Shown here: positions 9,032 to 19,243 of the stretch, piece after piece | Layout of the letters: each line of letters starts with the position of its first letter | Numbering within the stretch: the first letter of the stretch is position 1 | The notes under the pieces: generated by a model | Database searches by the model: none | Seen by the model: the letters and a program-made list of their open reading frames with translations, nothing else | What the model was told of the DNA's origin: nothing | NCBI RefSeq assembly: GCF_000017265.1 | Contig: NC_011143.1 | Span: forward strand, 186,001-250,000 | DNA: 64,000 nucleotides | Direction: 5' to 3' | Source of the DNA: Phenylobacterium zucineum HLK1 | GTDB lineage: Bacteria; Pseudomonadota; Alphaproteobacteria; Caulobacterales; Caulobacteraceae | Program-made: the position numbers and the translations under genes

Positions 9032-12000
9032 GTGGCGTTAGACCTGATCCGACGCGTGCTGGAACGTAGGTCCGGCGCTCTTTGGTGTGATCGCGCGCCG
9101 ATTCGCGCCGAGCTGTTCAGCATCGAGCGGCTCGAGGCGCACGCCAAGACGCTCGCGCTGGCTCAGCCGGTCGCGGCGCGTCCCAAGGCTGGCCGCAGCG
9201 TCGCGGGGCGGCTGCTGGACAATCAGCGCCGGCTCGTCGAGGCCTACGCCGTCCTGCAGCGCTCTGGCTCCGGCGGCGAGGCCGCCACGCCTGCCGCGCA
9301 GTGGCTGCTGGACAATTTTCATGTGGTTGAGGAGCAGGTCCGCGAGATTCGGCGTGACCTGCCGCCTGGCTACTACCGGCAGCTCCCCAAGCTGATCTCA
9401 GGCCCGTTCGCCGGCTATCCCCGGGTGTTTGGTTTGGTGTGGGGGTTTGTGGCGCACACTGACAGCCGCTTCGACGTGGAGATGCTGCAGCGCTACGTCA
9501 ACGCCTACCAGACCGTTCACCCGCTCACCATCGGCGAGCTGTGGGCGGTGGCCATCACCTTGCGCCTGATTCTCGTGGAAAACCTCCGACGGCTCGCTGA
9601 CCGGATCCTGGAGAGTCGCGAGGCCCGCATGGCCGCAGACCAGGTCGCCGATCGCTTACTTGGCGCCTATGGCCGTGACCCCGAACCCGCCGATGTCGCG
9701 CTGCAGGCCTGGGAGGGGCGGCGGCGGCTGCCGGACGCCTTCACCATGCAGCTGCTGCACCGGCTGCGCGACCAGAATGCGAGCATCGCCCCCGCCTTGA
9801 GCTGGTTGGACGAGCGGCTCGCCGCGCAGGGCGCGACGGCGGACGGTGTGGTTCGCGAGGAGCATGACCGGCAGGTCGCCGCCGCCGGCACGGTCCGCAA
9901 CATCATCACCAGCCTGCGGCGCATCTCGGAAGTCGACTGGCTCGACCTGGTCGAGCGGATGAGCCTCGTCGACGCGGCTCTGAACCGCGCCGGCGACTTC
10001 GCGGAGATGGATTTCCCCACGCGAAATCTCTACCGGACAGCCATCGAGGCCCTGGCGCGCGGGAGCGGCAAGAGCGAGATCGAGGTGACCCGGGCGGCCA
10101 TCGCCCGCGCGCGGGCCTGCGCTGGCGAAGTGGCGAGCTGTCACGTCGGCTGTCACCTGATCGGCTCGGAGCGGCGACGCTTCGAACAGACGCTGGGATA
10201 CCGGCCGCCGCTGCGCTCGCTCCTGGGTCGCACCTTTCAGCGATTGGGCGCGGGAGGCTACGCCGCCGGGATCCTCTCCGCGGCGGCGGTGATCCTCGTC
10301 CTGCCGCTGCTCTACCTGCGCGACGCCGGCCTCGGCGACGGCTGGCTCGCGGCGCTTGCGGTGCTCGGCGTGATCCCCGCCTTGGAGCTCGCGGTAGCGA
10401 TCGTCAATGCGATTGTGACGCACAGTGTCCGCGCCAGCTTCCTGCCGGCGCTGGAACTCGCGGGCGGAGTGCCGTCCGAGCATCGCACGCTCGTGGCGGT
10501 GCCCATGATGCTCACCACGCCGGAGGCGATCCAGGAACAGGTCGAAAACCTTGAGATACATTACCTCGCCAGCGCCGAAGGCGAGGTGCATTTCGCCCTG
10601 CTGTCGGACTGGACCGATGCCGACAGCGAAGGCGAGCCGGAAGACGCCGATCTTCTCGCCGTCGCCGCCGCGGGCGTCGAGGCGCTGAACCGGAAATATG
10701 GTCCGGCTCCGGGGGGAGACCGCTTCCTGCTGCTCCATCGCCGTCGCGTCTGGAACGACAGCGAACGCCGCTGGATCGGCTGGGAGCGTAAGCGCGGCAA
10801 GCTGCACGAGCTGAACCGGCTGCTGCGCGGCGCGAAAGACACGACCTTCGTCGCTCCGCCAGGGACAGCCCTGAGCGTTCCGGCGGGCGTGCGCTACGTC
10901 ATCACCCTGGACGCCGACACCCGCCTGCCGCCTGACACCGTGCGGCGGCTGATCGGCAAGATGGCCCACCCGCTCAACCGTCCGCGCCTGGACCTTCGAA
11001 GCCGTCGGGTCGTGGAGGGCTACGCTATACTCCAGCCGCGGATTACGCCGGCGCTGCCGGTCGGCCATCGCGGCTCGGTTTTCCAGCGGCTGTTCTCGGC
11101 CGCGAGCGGGATCGACCCTTACGCGGCCGCGGTCAGCGACGTCTACCAGGATCTGTTTGGCGAAGGCTCCTATGCGGGCAAGGGGATCTACGATGTCGAC
11201 GCCTTCGAGGCGGCGCTCGCCGGGCGTGTCCCCGAATCCACGCTGCTGAGCCACGACCTCTTCGAAGGGGTCTATGCGCGCGCCGGCCTGGCCTCCGATG
11301 TGGAGGTCGTGGAGGACGCGCCGACGCGCTACGACGTTGCGGCTCTGCGGCATCACCGCTGGGCTCGTGGCGACTGGCAGCTGCTGCCCTGGATCCTGCG
11401 TATCCCGGCCGGCCGATGTCGCACCCCAGGGCCCGTGCCGGTGATCGGCCGGATGAAGATGCTCGACAATCTGCGGCGGACGCTCACCGCGCCGGCGGCC
11501 GTGGCCGCGCTGTTCGCAGGCTGGGCCGCCCCTGGCGCCCACGCCGCCGTCTGGACGCTGTTCGTGCTGGGCTCCGTGGTTGCGCCGGCGCTCATGCCGC
11601 TGATCGATGATCTGGCGCCGCGGCGCGCCGGAATCCGCGCCCGCGACCGTCTGAAGGCCATGGGGGCGGACCTGGGGATCGCTGTGGCGCGCGCGCTGCT
11701 GCTGATCGTGTTGCTGGCGCACCAGGCATGGCTGATGTCGGACGCCATTGTGCGCACCCTATGGCGGCTGTTCGTCAGCCGCCGCCGGCTCTTGGAGTGG
11801 GTGCCGGCCGCACAGCTCGCCGCAGGCCTTCGCGCGGACTTGGCCGCCTTCTATCGCCGCATGTGGGGCGTCTTGCCTTTGGCTATCGCAGGCCTTGCGA
11901 TCGCTGCGCTTTGGTCAGGGCGGGCTTGGCCGCTGGCGGCCGGCGTCTCCTTCGCCTGGCTGTTTGCGCCGCTGCTGGCGCAGCGGGTCAGCCGGATCCA

Positions 12001-15000
12001 GCCCCTGCCGGAGGCGGACGAACTGGCGCCCGCCGACGCCTGCGCCCTGCGTCTGACCGCGCGGCGAACCTGGCGCTATTTCGAAACCTACGTCACCGCG
12101 GCCGACAACCACCTCCCGCCCGACAACGTGCAGGAGGATCCGCCGGCGGTCGCGCATCGCACGTCCCCAACGAACATCGGGCTTTATCTCCTCTCGACCG
12201 CCTGCGCGCGCGACCTGGGTTGGATCGGGGCTGGCGAGGCTCTGGAACGCGTCGAGGCCACGCTCGCCACCCTGCAGCGGATGGCTCGCCACCGCGGACA
12301 TTTCCTCAACTGGTATGACACCCGTGACCTGCGCGCGCTCGAGCCGCAGTATGTCTCAACGGTCGACAGTGGAAACCTCGCGGGATGCCTGCTGGCGCTC
12401 GCCCGTGGGTGCCGCGCCTGGCGCGACGAGCCGTTGCCGCTGGCGTCGCGATGGGCGGGGGTGGCGGACGCGATCGATCTGGCGCGGGAGGAGGTGGCGC
12501 CGCTCTGCGCGCCCGCGGTGGCCGAGCATCAGACCTGGCGGCGCCTCGACCTGGCGCTGCGGGGTCTCTCTGACGCCTTGCGCGGCGGCCAGGAGGAGCC
12601 AGACGCCCGGGCGGCGTTGGAGGCCGTGCTGCGCGAATGGGCCGGCCTCGCTGAACCGCTCCGCGGGCTGCTGGCCGAGCGGGAGGACGCTACAGAGCTG
12701 GCCTATTGGTTGTCGGCGGCCGAGGCGGGGCTCCGCAGCCATCTGCGCGATTTCGAGTTTCCTGAGTTCGACCGCCGGCTCGGGGCGGCGGAGGCTGTGG
12801 CGCGGCGGCTGGCGCTGGAGATGGACTACGGGTTCCTGCTCGACCAGGACCGCAAGCTGCTGTCGATCGGCTACCGCGTCGCCGAAGGGGCGCTGGACGC
12901 CAACTGTTACGATCTGTTGGCGTCCGAGGCGCGGCTGGCGAGCTTCCTCGCCATCGCCAAGGGAGACGTGCCGGCGCGCCATTGGTTCCGCCTGGGCCAC
13001 GCGGTGACGCTGACGCCCGAGGGCGCGGCCCTGATCTCCTGGTCAGGCTCCATGTTCGAATACCTGATGCCGGCCCTCGTGATGCGATCCCCCGCCGGCA
13101 GTCTGCTGGAGCGGTCGTTGCGCGCGGTCGTCCGCCGGCAAATCGACTACGGTCGAAGCCATGGGCGTCCCTGGGGCGTCTCGGAATCGGCGTTCAATGC
13201 GCGCGATCTCGAGTTCACCTATCAGTATTCGAACTTCGGCATCCCGGGCCTCGGGCTGAAGCGAGGTCTCGGCGACGAGGCCGTGGTCGCCCCGTACGCC
13301 ACGGCGCTGGCGGCGATGATCGATCCCCGCGCCGCCGTCGCCAATTTCGAAGTCTTGACGGCGGCGGGCGCCAAGGGACGACACGGCTTCTATGAGGCGC
13401 TGGACTACACGCCCGCCCGCGTCCCGGACGGCCAGCGGGTCGCGATCGTGCGATCGTTCATGGCCCATCACCAGGGGATGACGGTCACCGCCTTGGCGAA
13501 CACGTTGCTGGGTGGTCTGTTGCGCGAGCGCTTCCATGCCGATCCGCTCGTGCAGGCCGCCGAGTTGCTGCTGCACGAGCGCATGCCACGGGACGTACGG
13601 CCGGCGACAGCGGCCGCAGAACTCGCCAACACGCCTCTGCCCGAGGCGCCGGAACCGACGCTGGGGCGTCGCTATACGTCGCCGCATGGCGCGAGTCCGG
13701 CCACGCACCTGTTGTCGAATGGCCGCTACAGCGTGCTTCTCACCGCCGCGGGCGCCGGCTACAGCCGCTGGCGCGGGCAGGCCCTGACGCGCTGGCGCGA
13801 GGATGGGGTGCGCGACGACTGGGGCGCCTTCCTGTACCTGCGGGACATGCGCAGCGGCCAGGTGTGGTCCGCCGGCTATCAGCCGACCGCCGCCGAGCCC
13901 TCGGATTTCGGCGTGACCTTCTTCGCGGACCGCGCCGAATATTGGCGCCGGGACGGCGAACTCCTGACGGAGCTCGTGGTTCTGGTCTCCGCCGAGGACG
14001 ATGGGGAGCTCCGGCGCCTGACCCTGACGAACACCGGGGATGCTGAGCGAGAGATCGAGATCACCTCCTACGGTGAACTGGCCCTCGCCCCCGACGCCGC
14101 CGACGTCGCCCACCCGGCCTTCTCCAAGCTGTTCGTGGACACCGAGCATCAGGCGACGGTGGGCGGCGCCTTGCTGGCGACTCGACGACGTCGCGCGCCG
14201 GACGAGCCGGAGATCTGGGCCGGCCACCTGGCCGTCGTCGAGGGCGAGGGGCTCGGCAAGCCGGAGTTCGAGACCGACCGGGCGCGATTCCTGGGCCGAG
14301 GGCGCGACGTCCGCGCGCCGGCCGCCGTCATGGAGGGGCGCCCGCTGAGCGGCCAGACCGGCGCCGTGCTCGATCCCATCTTCGCGCTCCGCCGGCGGCT
14401 GCGGATTGCGCCAGGGTCCACGGCCCGGGTGTCCTTCTGGACCTTCGCCGCCGGTTCGCGCGAGGCTCTATTGGACTTGTTGGACCAGCACCTTGACAGC
14501 GCCGCCTGCGAGCGGGCCGCAGCCCTGGCCTGGACCCGGGCGCAGGTGCAGCTGCGCCACCTCGGCGTCACCCATCGCGACGCGGAGGACTTCCAACGCC
14601 TGGCGGGCCACCTGATCTACGCCGCGCCCGCCCTGAGACCGCCATCGGACGTGGTGGCGGCCGGCGCGGGGGGACAACCGGACCTCTGGGCGCTGGGGAT
14701 TTCCGGCGATCTGCCCCTGATCCTGTTACGCATCGACGCGGTCGAACACCTCGCCGCCGCCCGTGATCTGCTGCATGCGGCGGAATACTGGCGCCTGCAG
14801 CGGCTGGCGGTGGACGTGGTGATCCTGAACGAACGCGCCGCCTCCTACATCCAGGACCTGCAAAGCGCGTTGGAGTCACTGGTGCGGGCCACGCAATCGC
14901 GGCGCGCGCCGGACGAAGAACCGGTCGCGGGCGGGGTCTACGTGCTGCGCGCCGATCTCGTCTCCCCAGAGATCCAGGCTCGCCTGCTTTCGGCGGCGCG

Positions 15001-17572
15001 GGTGGTGCTGTCGGCGCAGCGGGGGCGGTTGGGGGACCAGCTTGACCGGCTTGGGGATCTGCATGGGACCCCGCCGCCGCCTTTGGCGGCGCCACAGGTT
15101 TCGGCCGCGCCATTGCCGTCGTCGCGCATTCTCGACCTGGAGTCCTCCAACGGCATCGGTGGGTTCGCGCGGGAGGGCCGGGAGTATGTCGTGGTCCTTG
15201 GACCCGGTCAGACCACGCCCGCGCCCTGGATCAACGTGGTCGCCAATCCGGGCTTCGGCTTCCAGATTTCCGCCGAGGGCTCCGGATACACCTGGGCCGT
15301 CAACAGCCGGGAGCATCAGCTGACGCCTTGGTCGAACGATCCTGTCGCCGATCGCGGCGGCGAGGCGCTGTACATTCGCGACCTCGACACCGGTGAAGTC
15401 TGGAGTCCGACGGCCTATCCCGTGCGGGACCCGAAGGCGACCTACGTCTGCCGCCACGGCCGCGGCTACAGCCGGTTTGACGTCTCGGTCGGTGATGTCG
15501 AGACCGAGCTCCTCGCCTATGCGCCCCTGCAGGACCCGGTGAAGATCCTGCGCCTGAAGGTTCGCAACCTCTCGGAGCGGCCGCGCCGGCTGTCCGCGTG
15601 CGCCTATGTGGAATGGGTGCTCGGCCGCAGCCGGGGCGCGGCGGCGCCCTTCACCGCCACGCAGCTCGATGGGGCGAGCGGCGCTCTGATGGCGTGGAAC
15701 CGTTGGGATCCGGGCTTTGGCGACCGCGTCGCCTTTCTGGACGCCCGTGGCCGCCAGACGAGCTGGACAGGCGATCGGCGGGAGTTCATCGGCCGCAACG
15801 GCAGCCTGCGTCGGCCGGCGGCTCTGGCGCATGGCGCCCCGCTCTCCGGGCGGACCGGGGCCGCGCTCGACCCGTGCGGAGCGATGGACGCGCCGCTGGC
15901 GCTCGCGCCTGGGGAGACCGCCGAGCTGGTCTTCCTGATCGGCGAGGGCGAAGACGCCGAGGCGGCCCGCAAGCTGGTCGCGCGCTATCGGGAAGCGGAC
16001 CTGGATGAGGTCCTGGCGGAGGTGGACGGCTATTGGGAGCGCCTCCTGGGCGCCGTTCAGGTGCAGACGCCCGACCCCGCGCTGGACCTGATGCTCAATG
16101 GCTGGCTGCTCTACCAGACCGTGGCCTGCCGTCTGTGGGCGCGGGCCGGCTTCTATCAGGCAAGCGGCGCCTATGGCTTCCGCGATCAGCTACAGGACGT
16201 GATGGCGCTGCTGCACGCGGCGCCGGACACCGCCCGTGAGCATCTGCTCAGGGCCGCGGCGCGCCAGTTCCCGGAAGGCGACGTACAGCATTGGTGGCTG
16301 CCCCACTCCGGCCAGGGGGTGCGGACACGCTTTTCCGACGACCGGGTGTGGCTGGCCTACGTGGTGGCGAACTATGTGGTTGCGACCGGCGATCGTGCGG
16401 TGCTCGACGAGCCCGTCCCGTTCCTTGAAGGCGAGCCGCTTGAGCCCACCGAAGCGGAGGCGTTCTTCCGCCCCGGAGCCGGCGAAAGCGCGAGCCTCTA
16501 TGAACACTGCGTCCGGGCGCTGGAGGCCAGCCTGCAGCTCGGCGGCCACGGCGTCCCGTTGATCGGCGGCGGCGACTGGAACGACGGCATGAACCGGGTC
16601 GGCCACCGCGGCCAGGGCGAGAGCGTGTGGCTGGGCTGGTTCCTCCTTCGCACCTTGGCGGACTTTGCGCCGCTTGCGGCGGCGCGGGGCGAGGCGGAGC
16701 GCGCCGCCCGTTGGGACGCGCACGCCGAGGCTCTGAGGGCAGCGCTCGAACGGACCGCCTGGGGCGGCGACTGGTATCTTCGCGGCTGGTACGACGACGG
16801 CTCGCCGCTGGGTTCGGCCGACAGTGAGGAGTGCCGCATCGACGCCATTGCGCAATCGTGGGCCGTGCTCTCGGGGGCGGCGCAGCCGGCCCGCGCCCGC
16901 CGGGCGCTGGCGGCGGTGGAGCGGGAGCTCATCGATCCCGATGCCGGATTGGCCCTGTTGTTCGCCCCGCCGTTCGACAAGGGCCTTAAGGATCCCGGCT
17001 ACATCAAGGGCTATCCGCCCGGCATACGGGAGAACGGCGGGCAGTACACGCACGCCGCAGCCTGGACGGTCATGGCCTTCGCCGCGTTGGGGGAGGGGGA
17101 TCGAGCTGCGAGCCTCTTGTCCATGCTCAACCCCATCAATCACAGCCGCACGCGATCGGAGGCGCAGCGCTACAAGGTCGAGCCCTATGTGGTCGCCGCC
17201 GATGTCTATTCGCACCCGCCGCATGTGGGTCGCGGCGGCTGGACCTGGTACACTGGCGCGGCCGGCTGGATCTACCGCGCCGGTCTGGAGTCGCTGCTCG
17301 GCCTACGCCGCCGCGGCGAGGCCTTGGTGCTTGATCCGTGCATCCCGCGCCACTGGCCAGGCTTCAAGCTCGTCTACCGATATGGCGACGCTCGCTACGA
17401 GATTGAGGTGGAGAATCCCGACGGCGTCTGCCAAGGCGTCGCCGAAGCGATTCTGGATGGCGTGCCGCTGCTGGAGCGACCGGTGTGCATCCCCCTCAGC
17501 CCCGCCGAGGCGGTGCGGCGTCTGCGCATCCGCCTCGGGGCCGCTGCGGGCCGCCAGGGGCGCGTGGCGTGA
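9032..17572 (+). CDS. ndvB: Cyclic beta-1,2-glucan synthase (NdvB/ChvB type)
   Basis: About 2,846 residues, the usual size of NdvB. The order is: a cytoplasmic N-terminal region (PIRAELFSIERLEAHAKTLA, SRFDVEMLQRYVNAYQ); a first membrane pair (~410-470); a GT84 glycosyltransferase domain with the acidic motif YVITLDADTRLPPDTVRRL (~625); further membrane segments (~800-960); a glucoamylase-like region with RSFMAHHQGMTV (~1475); and C-terminal GH94 phosphorylase-like domains with GGGDWNDGMNRVG (~2515) and GYPPGIRENGGQYTH. It polymerises UDP-glucose into cyclic beta-glucan on the inner membrane, and the GH94 part trims chain length. The product is a periplasmic osmoprotectant. GTG at 9032 is preferred (GGAGGG upstream); GTG at 9014 is also possible. 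It overlaps pgm by 4 bp. Confidence 0.95.
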   Translation: MALDLIRRVLERRSGALWCDRAPIRAELFSIERLEAHAKTLALAQPVAARPKAGRSVAGRLLDNQRRLVEAYAVLQRSGSGGEAATPAAQWLLDNFHVVEEQVREIRRDLPPGYYRQLPKLISGPFAGYPRVFGLVWGFVAHTDSRFDVEMLQRYVNAYQTVHPLTIGELWAVAITLRLILVENLRRLADRILESREARMAADQVADRLLGAYGRDPEPADVALQAWEGRRRLPDAFTMQLLHRLRDQNASIAPALSWLDERLAAQGATADGVVREEHDRQVAAAGTVRNIITSLRRISEVDWLDLVERMSLVDAALNRAGDFAEMDFPTRNLYRTAIEALARGSGKSEIEVTRAAIARARACAGEVASCHVGCHLIGSERRRFEQTLGYRPPLRSLLGRTFQRLGAGGYAAGILSAAAVILVLPLLYLRDAGLGDGWLAALAVLGVIPALELAVAIVNAIVTHSVRASFLPALELAGGVPSEHRTLVAVPMMLTTPEAIQEQVENLEIHYLASAEGEVHFALLSDWTDADSEGEPEDADLLAVAAAGVEALNRKYGPAPGGDRFLLLHRRRVWNDSERRWIGWERKRGKLHELNRLLRGAKDTTFVAPPGTALSVPAGVRYVITLDADTRLPPDTVRRLIGKMAHPLNRPRLDLRSRRVVEGYAILQPRITPALPVGHRGSVFQRLFSAASGIDPYAAAVSDVYQDLFGEGSYAGKGIYDVDAFEAALAGRVPESTLLSHDLFEGVYARAGLASDVEVVEDAPTRYDVAALRHHRWARGDWQLLPWILRIPAGRCRTPGPVPVIGRMKMLDNLRRTLTAPAAVAALFAGWAAPGAHAAVWTLFVLGSVVAPALMPLIDDLAPRRAGIRARDRLKAMGADLGIAVARALLLIVLLAHQAWLMSDAIVRTLWRLFVSRRRLLEWVPAAQLAAGLRADLAAFYRRMWGVLPLAIAGLAIAALWSGRAWPLAAGVSFAWLFAPLLAQRVSRIQPLPEADELAPADACALRLTARRTWRYFETYVTAADNHLPPDNVQEDPPAVAHRTSPTNIGLYLLSTACARDLGWIGAGEALERVEATLATLQRMARHRGHFLNWYDTRDLRALEPQYVSTVDSGNLAGCLLALARGCRAWRDEPLPLASRWAGVADAIDLAREEVAPLCAPAVAEHQTWRRLDLALRGLSDALRGGQEEPDARAALEAVLREWAGLAEPLRGLLAEREDATELAYWLSAAEAGLRSHLRDFEFPEFDRRLGAAEAVARRLALEMDYGFLLDQDRKLLSIGYRVAEGALDANCYDLLASEARLASFLAIAKGDVPARHWFRLGHAVTLTPEGAALISWSGSMFEYLMPALVMRSPAGSLLERSLRAVVRRQIDYGRSHGRPWGVSESAFNARDLEFTYQYSNFGIPGLGLKRGLGDEAVVAPYATALAAMIDPRAAVANFEVLTAAGAKGRHGFYEALDYTPARVPDGQRVAIVRSFMAHHQGMTVTALANTLLGGLLRERFHADPLVQAAELLLHERMPRDVRPATAAAELANTPLPEAPEPTLGRRYTSPHGASPATHLLSNGRYSVLLTAAGAGYSRWRGQALTRWREDGVRDDWGAFLYLRDMRSGQVWSAGYQPTAAEPSDFGVTFFADRAEYWRRDGELLTELVVLVSAEDDGELRRLTLTNTGDAEREIEITSYGELALAPDAADVAHPAFSKLFVDTEHQATVGGALLATRRRRAPDEPEIWAGHLAVVEGEGLGKPEFETDRARFLGRGRDVRAPAAVMEGRPLSGQTGAVLDPIFALRRRLRIAPGSTARVSFWTFAAGSREALLDLLDQHLDSAACERAAALAWTRAQVQLRHLGVTHRDAEDFQRLAGHLIYAAPALRPPSDVVAAGAGGQPDLWALGISGDLPLILLRIDAVEHLAAARDLLHAAEYWRLQRLAVDVVILNERAASYIQDLQSALESLVRATQSRRAPDEEPVAGGVYVLRADLVSPEIQARLLSAARVVLSAQRGRLGDQLDRLGDLHGTPPPPLAAPQVSAAPLPSSRILDLESSNGIGGFAREGREYVVVLGPGQTTPAPWINVVANPGFGFQISAEGSGYTWAVNSREHQLTPWSNDPVADRGGEALYIRDLDTGEVWSPTAYPVRDPKATYVCRHGRGYSRFDVSVGDVETELLAYAPLQDPVKILRLKVRNLSERPRRLSACAYVEWVLGRSRGAAAPFTATQLDGASGALMAWNRWDPGFGDRVAFLDARGRQTSWTGDRREFIGRNGSLRRPAALAHGAPLSGRTGAALDPCGAMDAPLALAPGETAELVFLIGEGEDAEAARKLVARYREADLDEVLAEVDGYWERLLGAVQVQTPDPALDLMLNGWLLYQTVACRLWARAGFYQASGAYGFRDQLQDVMALLHAAPDTAREHLLRAAARQFPEGDVQHWWLPHSGQGVRTRFSDDRVWLAYVVANYVVATGDRAVLDEPVPFLEGEPLEPTEAEAFFRPGAGESASLYEHCVRALEASLQLGGHGVPLIGGGDWNDGMNRVGHRGQGESVWLGWFLLRTLADFAPLAAARGEAERAARWDAHAEALRAALERTAWGGDWYLRGWYDDGSPLGSADSEECRIDAIAQSWAVLSGAAQPARARRALAAVERELIDPDAGLALLFAPPFDKGLKDPGYIKGYPPGIRENGGQYTHAAAWTVMAFAALGEGDRAASLLSMLNPINHSRTRSEAQRYKVEPYVVAADVYSHPPHVGRGGWTWYTGAAGWIYRAGLESLLGLRRRGEALVLDPCIPRHWPGFKLVYRYGDARYEIEVENPDGVCQGVAEAILDGVPLLERPVCIPLSPAEAVRRLRIRLGAAAGRQGRVA

Positions 17573-19218
17573 GGCGCCACGTCGATCCACGCGCGGGACG
17601 TCCCGTGGCGGCGGCGGACCTGATCGACGTCCCGGAGCTCCTCGACGCCTACGCCGCGGTTCGCCCGGAGCCGGCCGATCCGGCGCAGCGCGTGGTCTTC
17701 GGGACCTCCGGCCATCGCGGCTCGGCGCTTGCCGGGACCTTCAACGAGGCCCATGTCGTGGCGATCTGCGGGGCGATCTGTGTTCACCGAAAGGCGGCGG
17801 GCGTCGATGGGCCGCTGTTCCTGGCCGGCGACACCCACGCCCTCTCCACGCCTGCGCTCAGGACGGCGCTTGAGGTGTTCGTCGCCGCCGGCGTCACGGT
17901 GATGCTCGACGCCCGGGACGGCTACACCCCGACGCCCGCCGTGTCGCACGCCATCCTGCGCCACAACCAGGGCCGGGCGGCGGGTCTGGCGGACGGCGTC
18001 ATCCTCACCCCGTCGCACAATCCGCCCCGGGATGGCGGGCTGAAGTACAATCCGCCACATGGCGGGCCGGCCGAACCTGCGATCACGGAGACGATCGAGC
18101 GGCTCGCGAACGCGGCGCTGCCCACGGCGTTGCAGGACGTCCCGCGCGTTCCCTACGCCCGCGCAGCTCGCTCCGGGCTGGTGGCGCGTTACGACTATCG
18201 GACCTGCTTCATCGCCGAGCTGCCGCAGGTGGTGGACCTTGCGGCGATCCGCAAGGCAGGGGTGCGGATCGGTATTGATCCGCTGGGCGGGGCCAGCGCC
18301 GAGTACTGGCCTGTGGTCATGGAGACCTATGGCCTGCAAGGCGCGGTCGTCAGCGAAGCCATAGACCCCCGGTTCGCCTTCATGACTGCCGACCACGATG
18401 GCGAGATCCGCATGGATTGCTCTTCGCCCTATGCGATGGCTCGGCTCGTCGACCTTCGGGGGCGCTTCGATGTCGCGTTCGGCAACGATCCGGACGCCGA
18501 CCGCCATGGCGTGGTCACGCCCTCGAGCGGGCTGATAGCGCCGAACCGTTACCTGGCGGCGGCGGTCGCCTACCTGTTCGGACATCGGCCCGCCTGGCCC
18601 GCTAGCCTTGCGATCGGCAAGACCATGGTCACCAGCGCCCTTCTCGACCGGCTCGCGGCCAGGCTCGAGCGGCCCCTGGTGGAGACGCCGGTCGGTTTTC
18701 GCTGGTTCGTCGAGGGGCTTTGCGACGGCACGCTCGGCTTCGCGGGCGAGGAGAGCGCCGGCGCGGTGTTCCGCAGGTTGGACGGGACCCTTTGGACGAC
18801 GGAGAAGGACGGCTTCAGCCTGGGACTCCTGGCTGCGGAAATCCTCGCGCGAACCGGCCAGGGTCCGGACGCTGTGTACGAAGCCGTCGCCGACGCGCTC
18901 GGTCCCTCCTACTATGAGCGCATCGACGCGCCGGCGACGCCGCGGCAGAAAGCATGGCTGCGGGGCCTGAAACCGCAGGACCTGCAGCTCGATCAGCTCG
19001 GCGGCGAGCCGGTGCTTTCGGTGGAGGTCGCGAGCCCGCGCGGCGAGCCGTTCGGCGGCGTCAGGGTCAAAACGAGGAGCGGCTGGTTCGCGGCCCGTCC
19101 CTCCGGGACCGAGCCGCTCAACAAGATCTATGCCGAAAGCTTCGTCAGCCTGGACCACCTGCAGGCGATCCAGGCGGGGGCGCAAGGGGCGCTGGACGCG
19201 CTCAGCCGAGGCGCCTGA
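17569..19218 (+). CDS. pgm: Phosphoglucomutase (alpha-D-glucose phosphate specific)
   Basis: 549 residues, close to the 546 of the E. coli enzyme. Signature elements: VVFGTSGHRGS (N-terminal substrate loop), the phosphoserine loop ILTPSHNPPRDGG (~147-159), the metal loop FGNDPDADRHG (~305), GFAGEESAGA (~390) and the phosphate-binding loop RPSGTEPLNKIYAESF near the C-terminus. It interconverts glucose-6-phosphate and glucose-1-phosphate, the precursor of the UDP-glucose used by NdvB. The GTG at 17569 overlaps the ndvB TGA as GTGA, indicating coupled translation and deciding the start. The pairing supplies substrate for cyclic glucan synthesis. Confidence 0.95.
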   Translation: MRRHVDPRAGRPVAAADLIDVPELLDAYAAVRPEPADPAQRVVFGTSGHRGSALAGTFNEAHVVAICGAICVHRKAAGVDGPLFLAGDTHALSTPALRTALEVFVAAGVTVMLDARDGYTPTPAVSHAILRHNQGRAAGLADGVILTPSHNPPRDGGLKYNPPHGGPAEPAITETIERLANAALPTALQDVPRVPYARAARSGLVARYDYRTCFIAELPQVVDLAAIRKAGVRIGIDPLGGASAEYWPVVMETYGLQGAVVSEAIDPRFAFMTADHDGEIRMDCSSPYAMARLVDLRGRFDVAFGNDPDADRHGVVTPSSGLIAPNRYLAAAVAYLFGHRPAWPASLAIGKTMVTSALLDRLAARLERPLVETPVGFRWFVEGLCDGTLGFAGEESAGAVFRRLDGTLWTTEKDGFSLGLLAAEILARTGQGPDAVYEAVADALGPSYYERIDAPATPRQKAWLRGLKPQDLQLDQLGGEPVLSVEVASPRGEPFGGVRVKTRSGWFAARPSGTEPLNKIYAESFVSLDHLQAIQAGAQGALDALSRGA

Positions 19219-19243
19219 ACCCGAGACACCTGAGGAGAAGACG

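Noticed and set aside
8650..9147. 165-codon minus-strand frame between abiE and ndvB
   Set aside because: Part of it is mildly protein-like, but it overlaps the ndvB start, lacks a ribosome site and matches no family.
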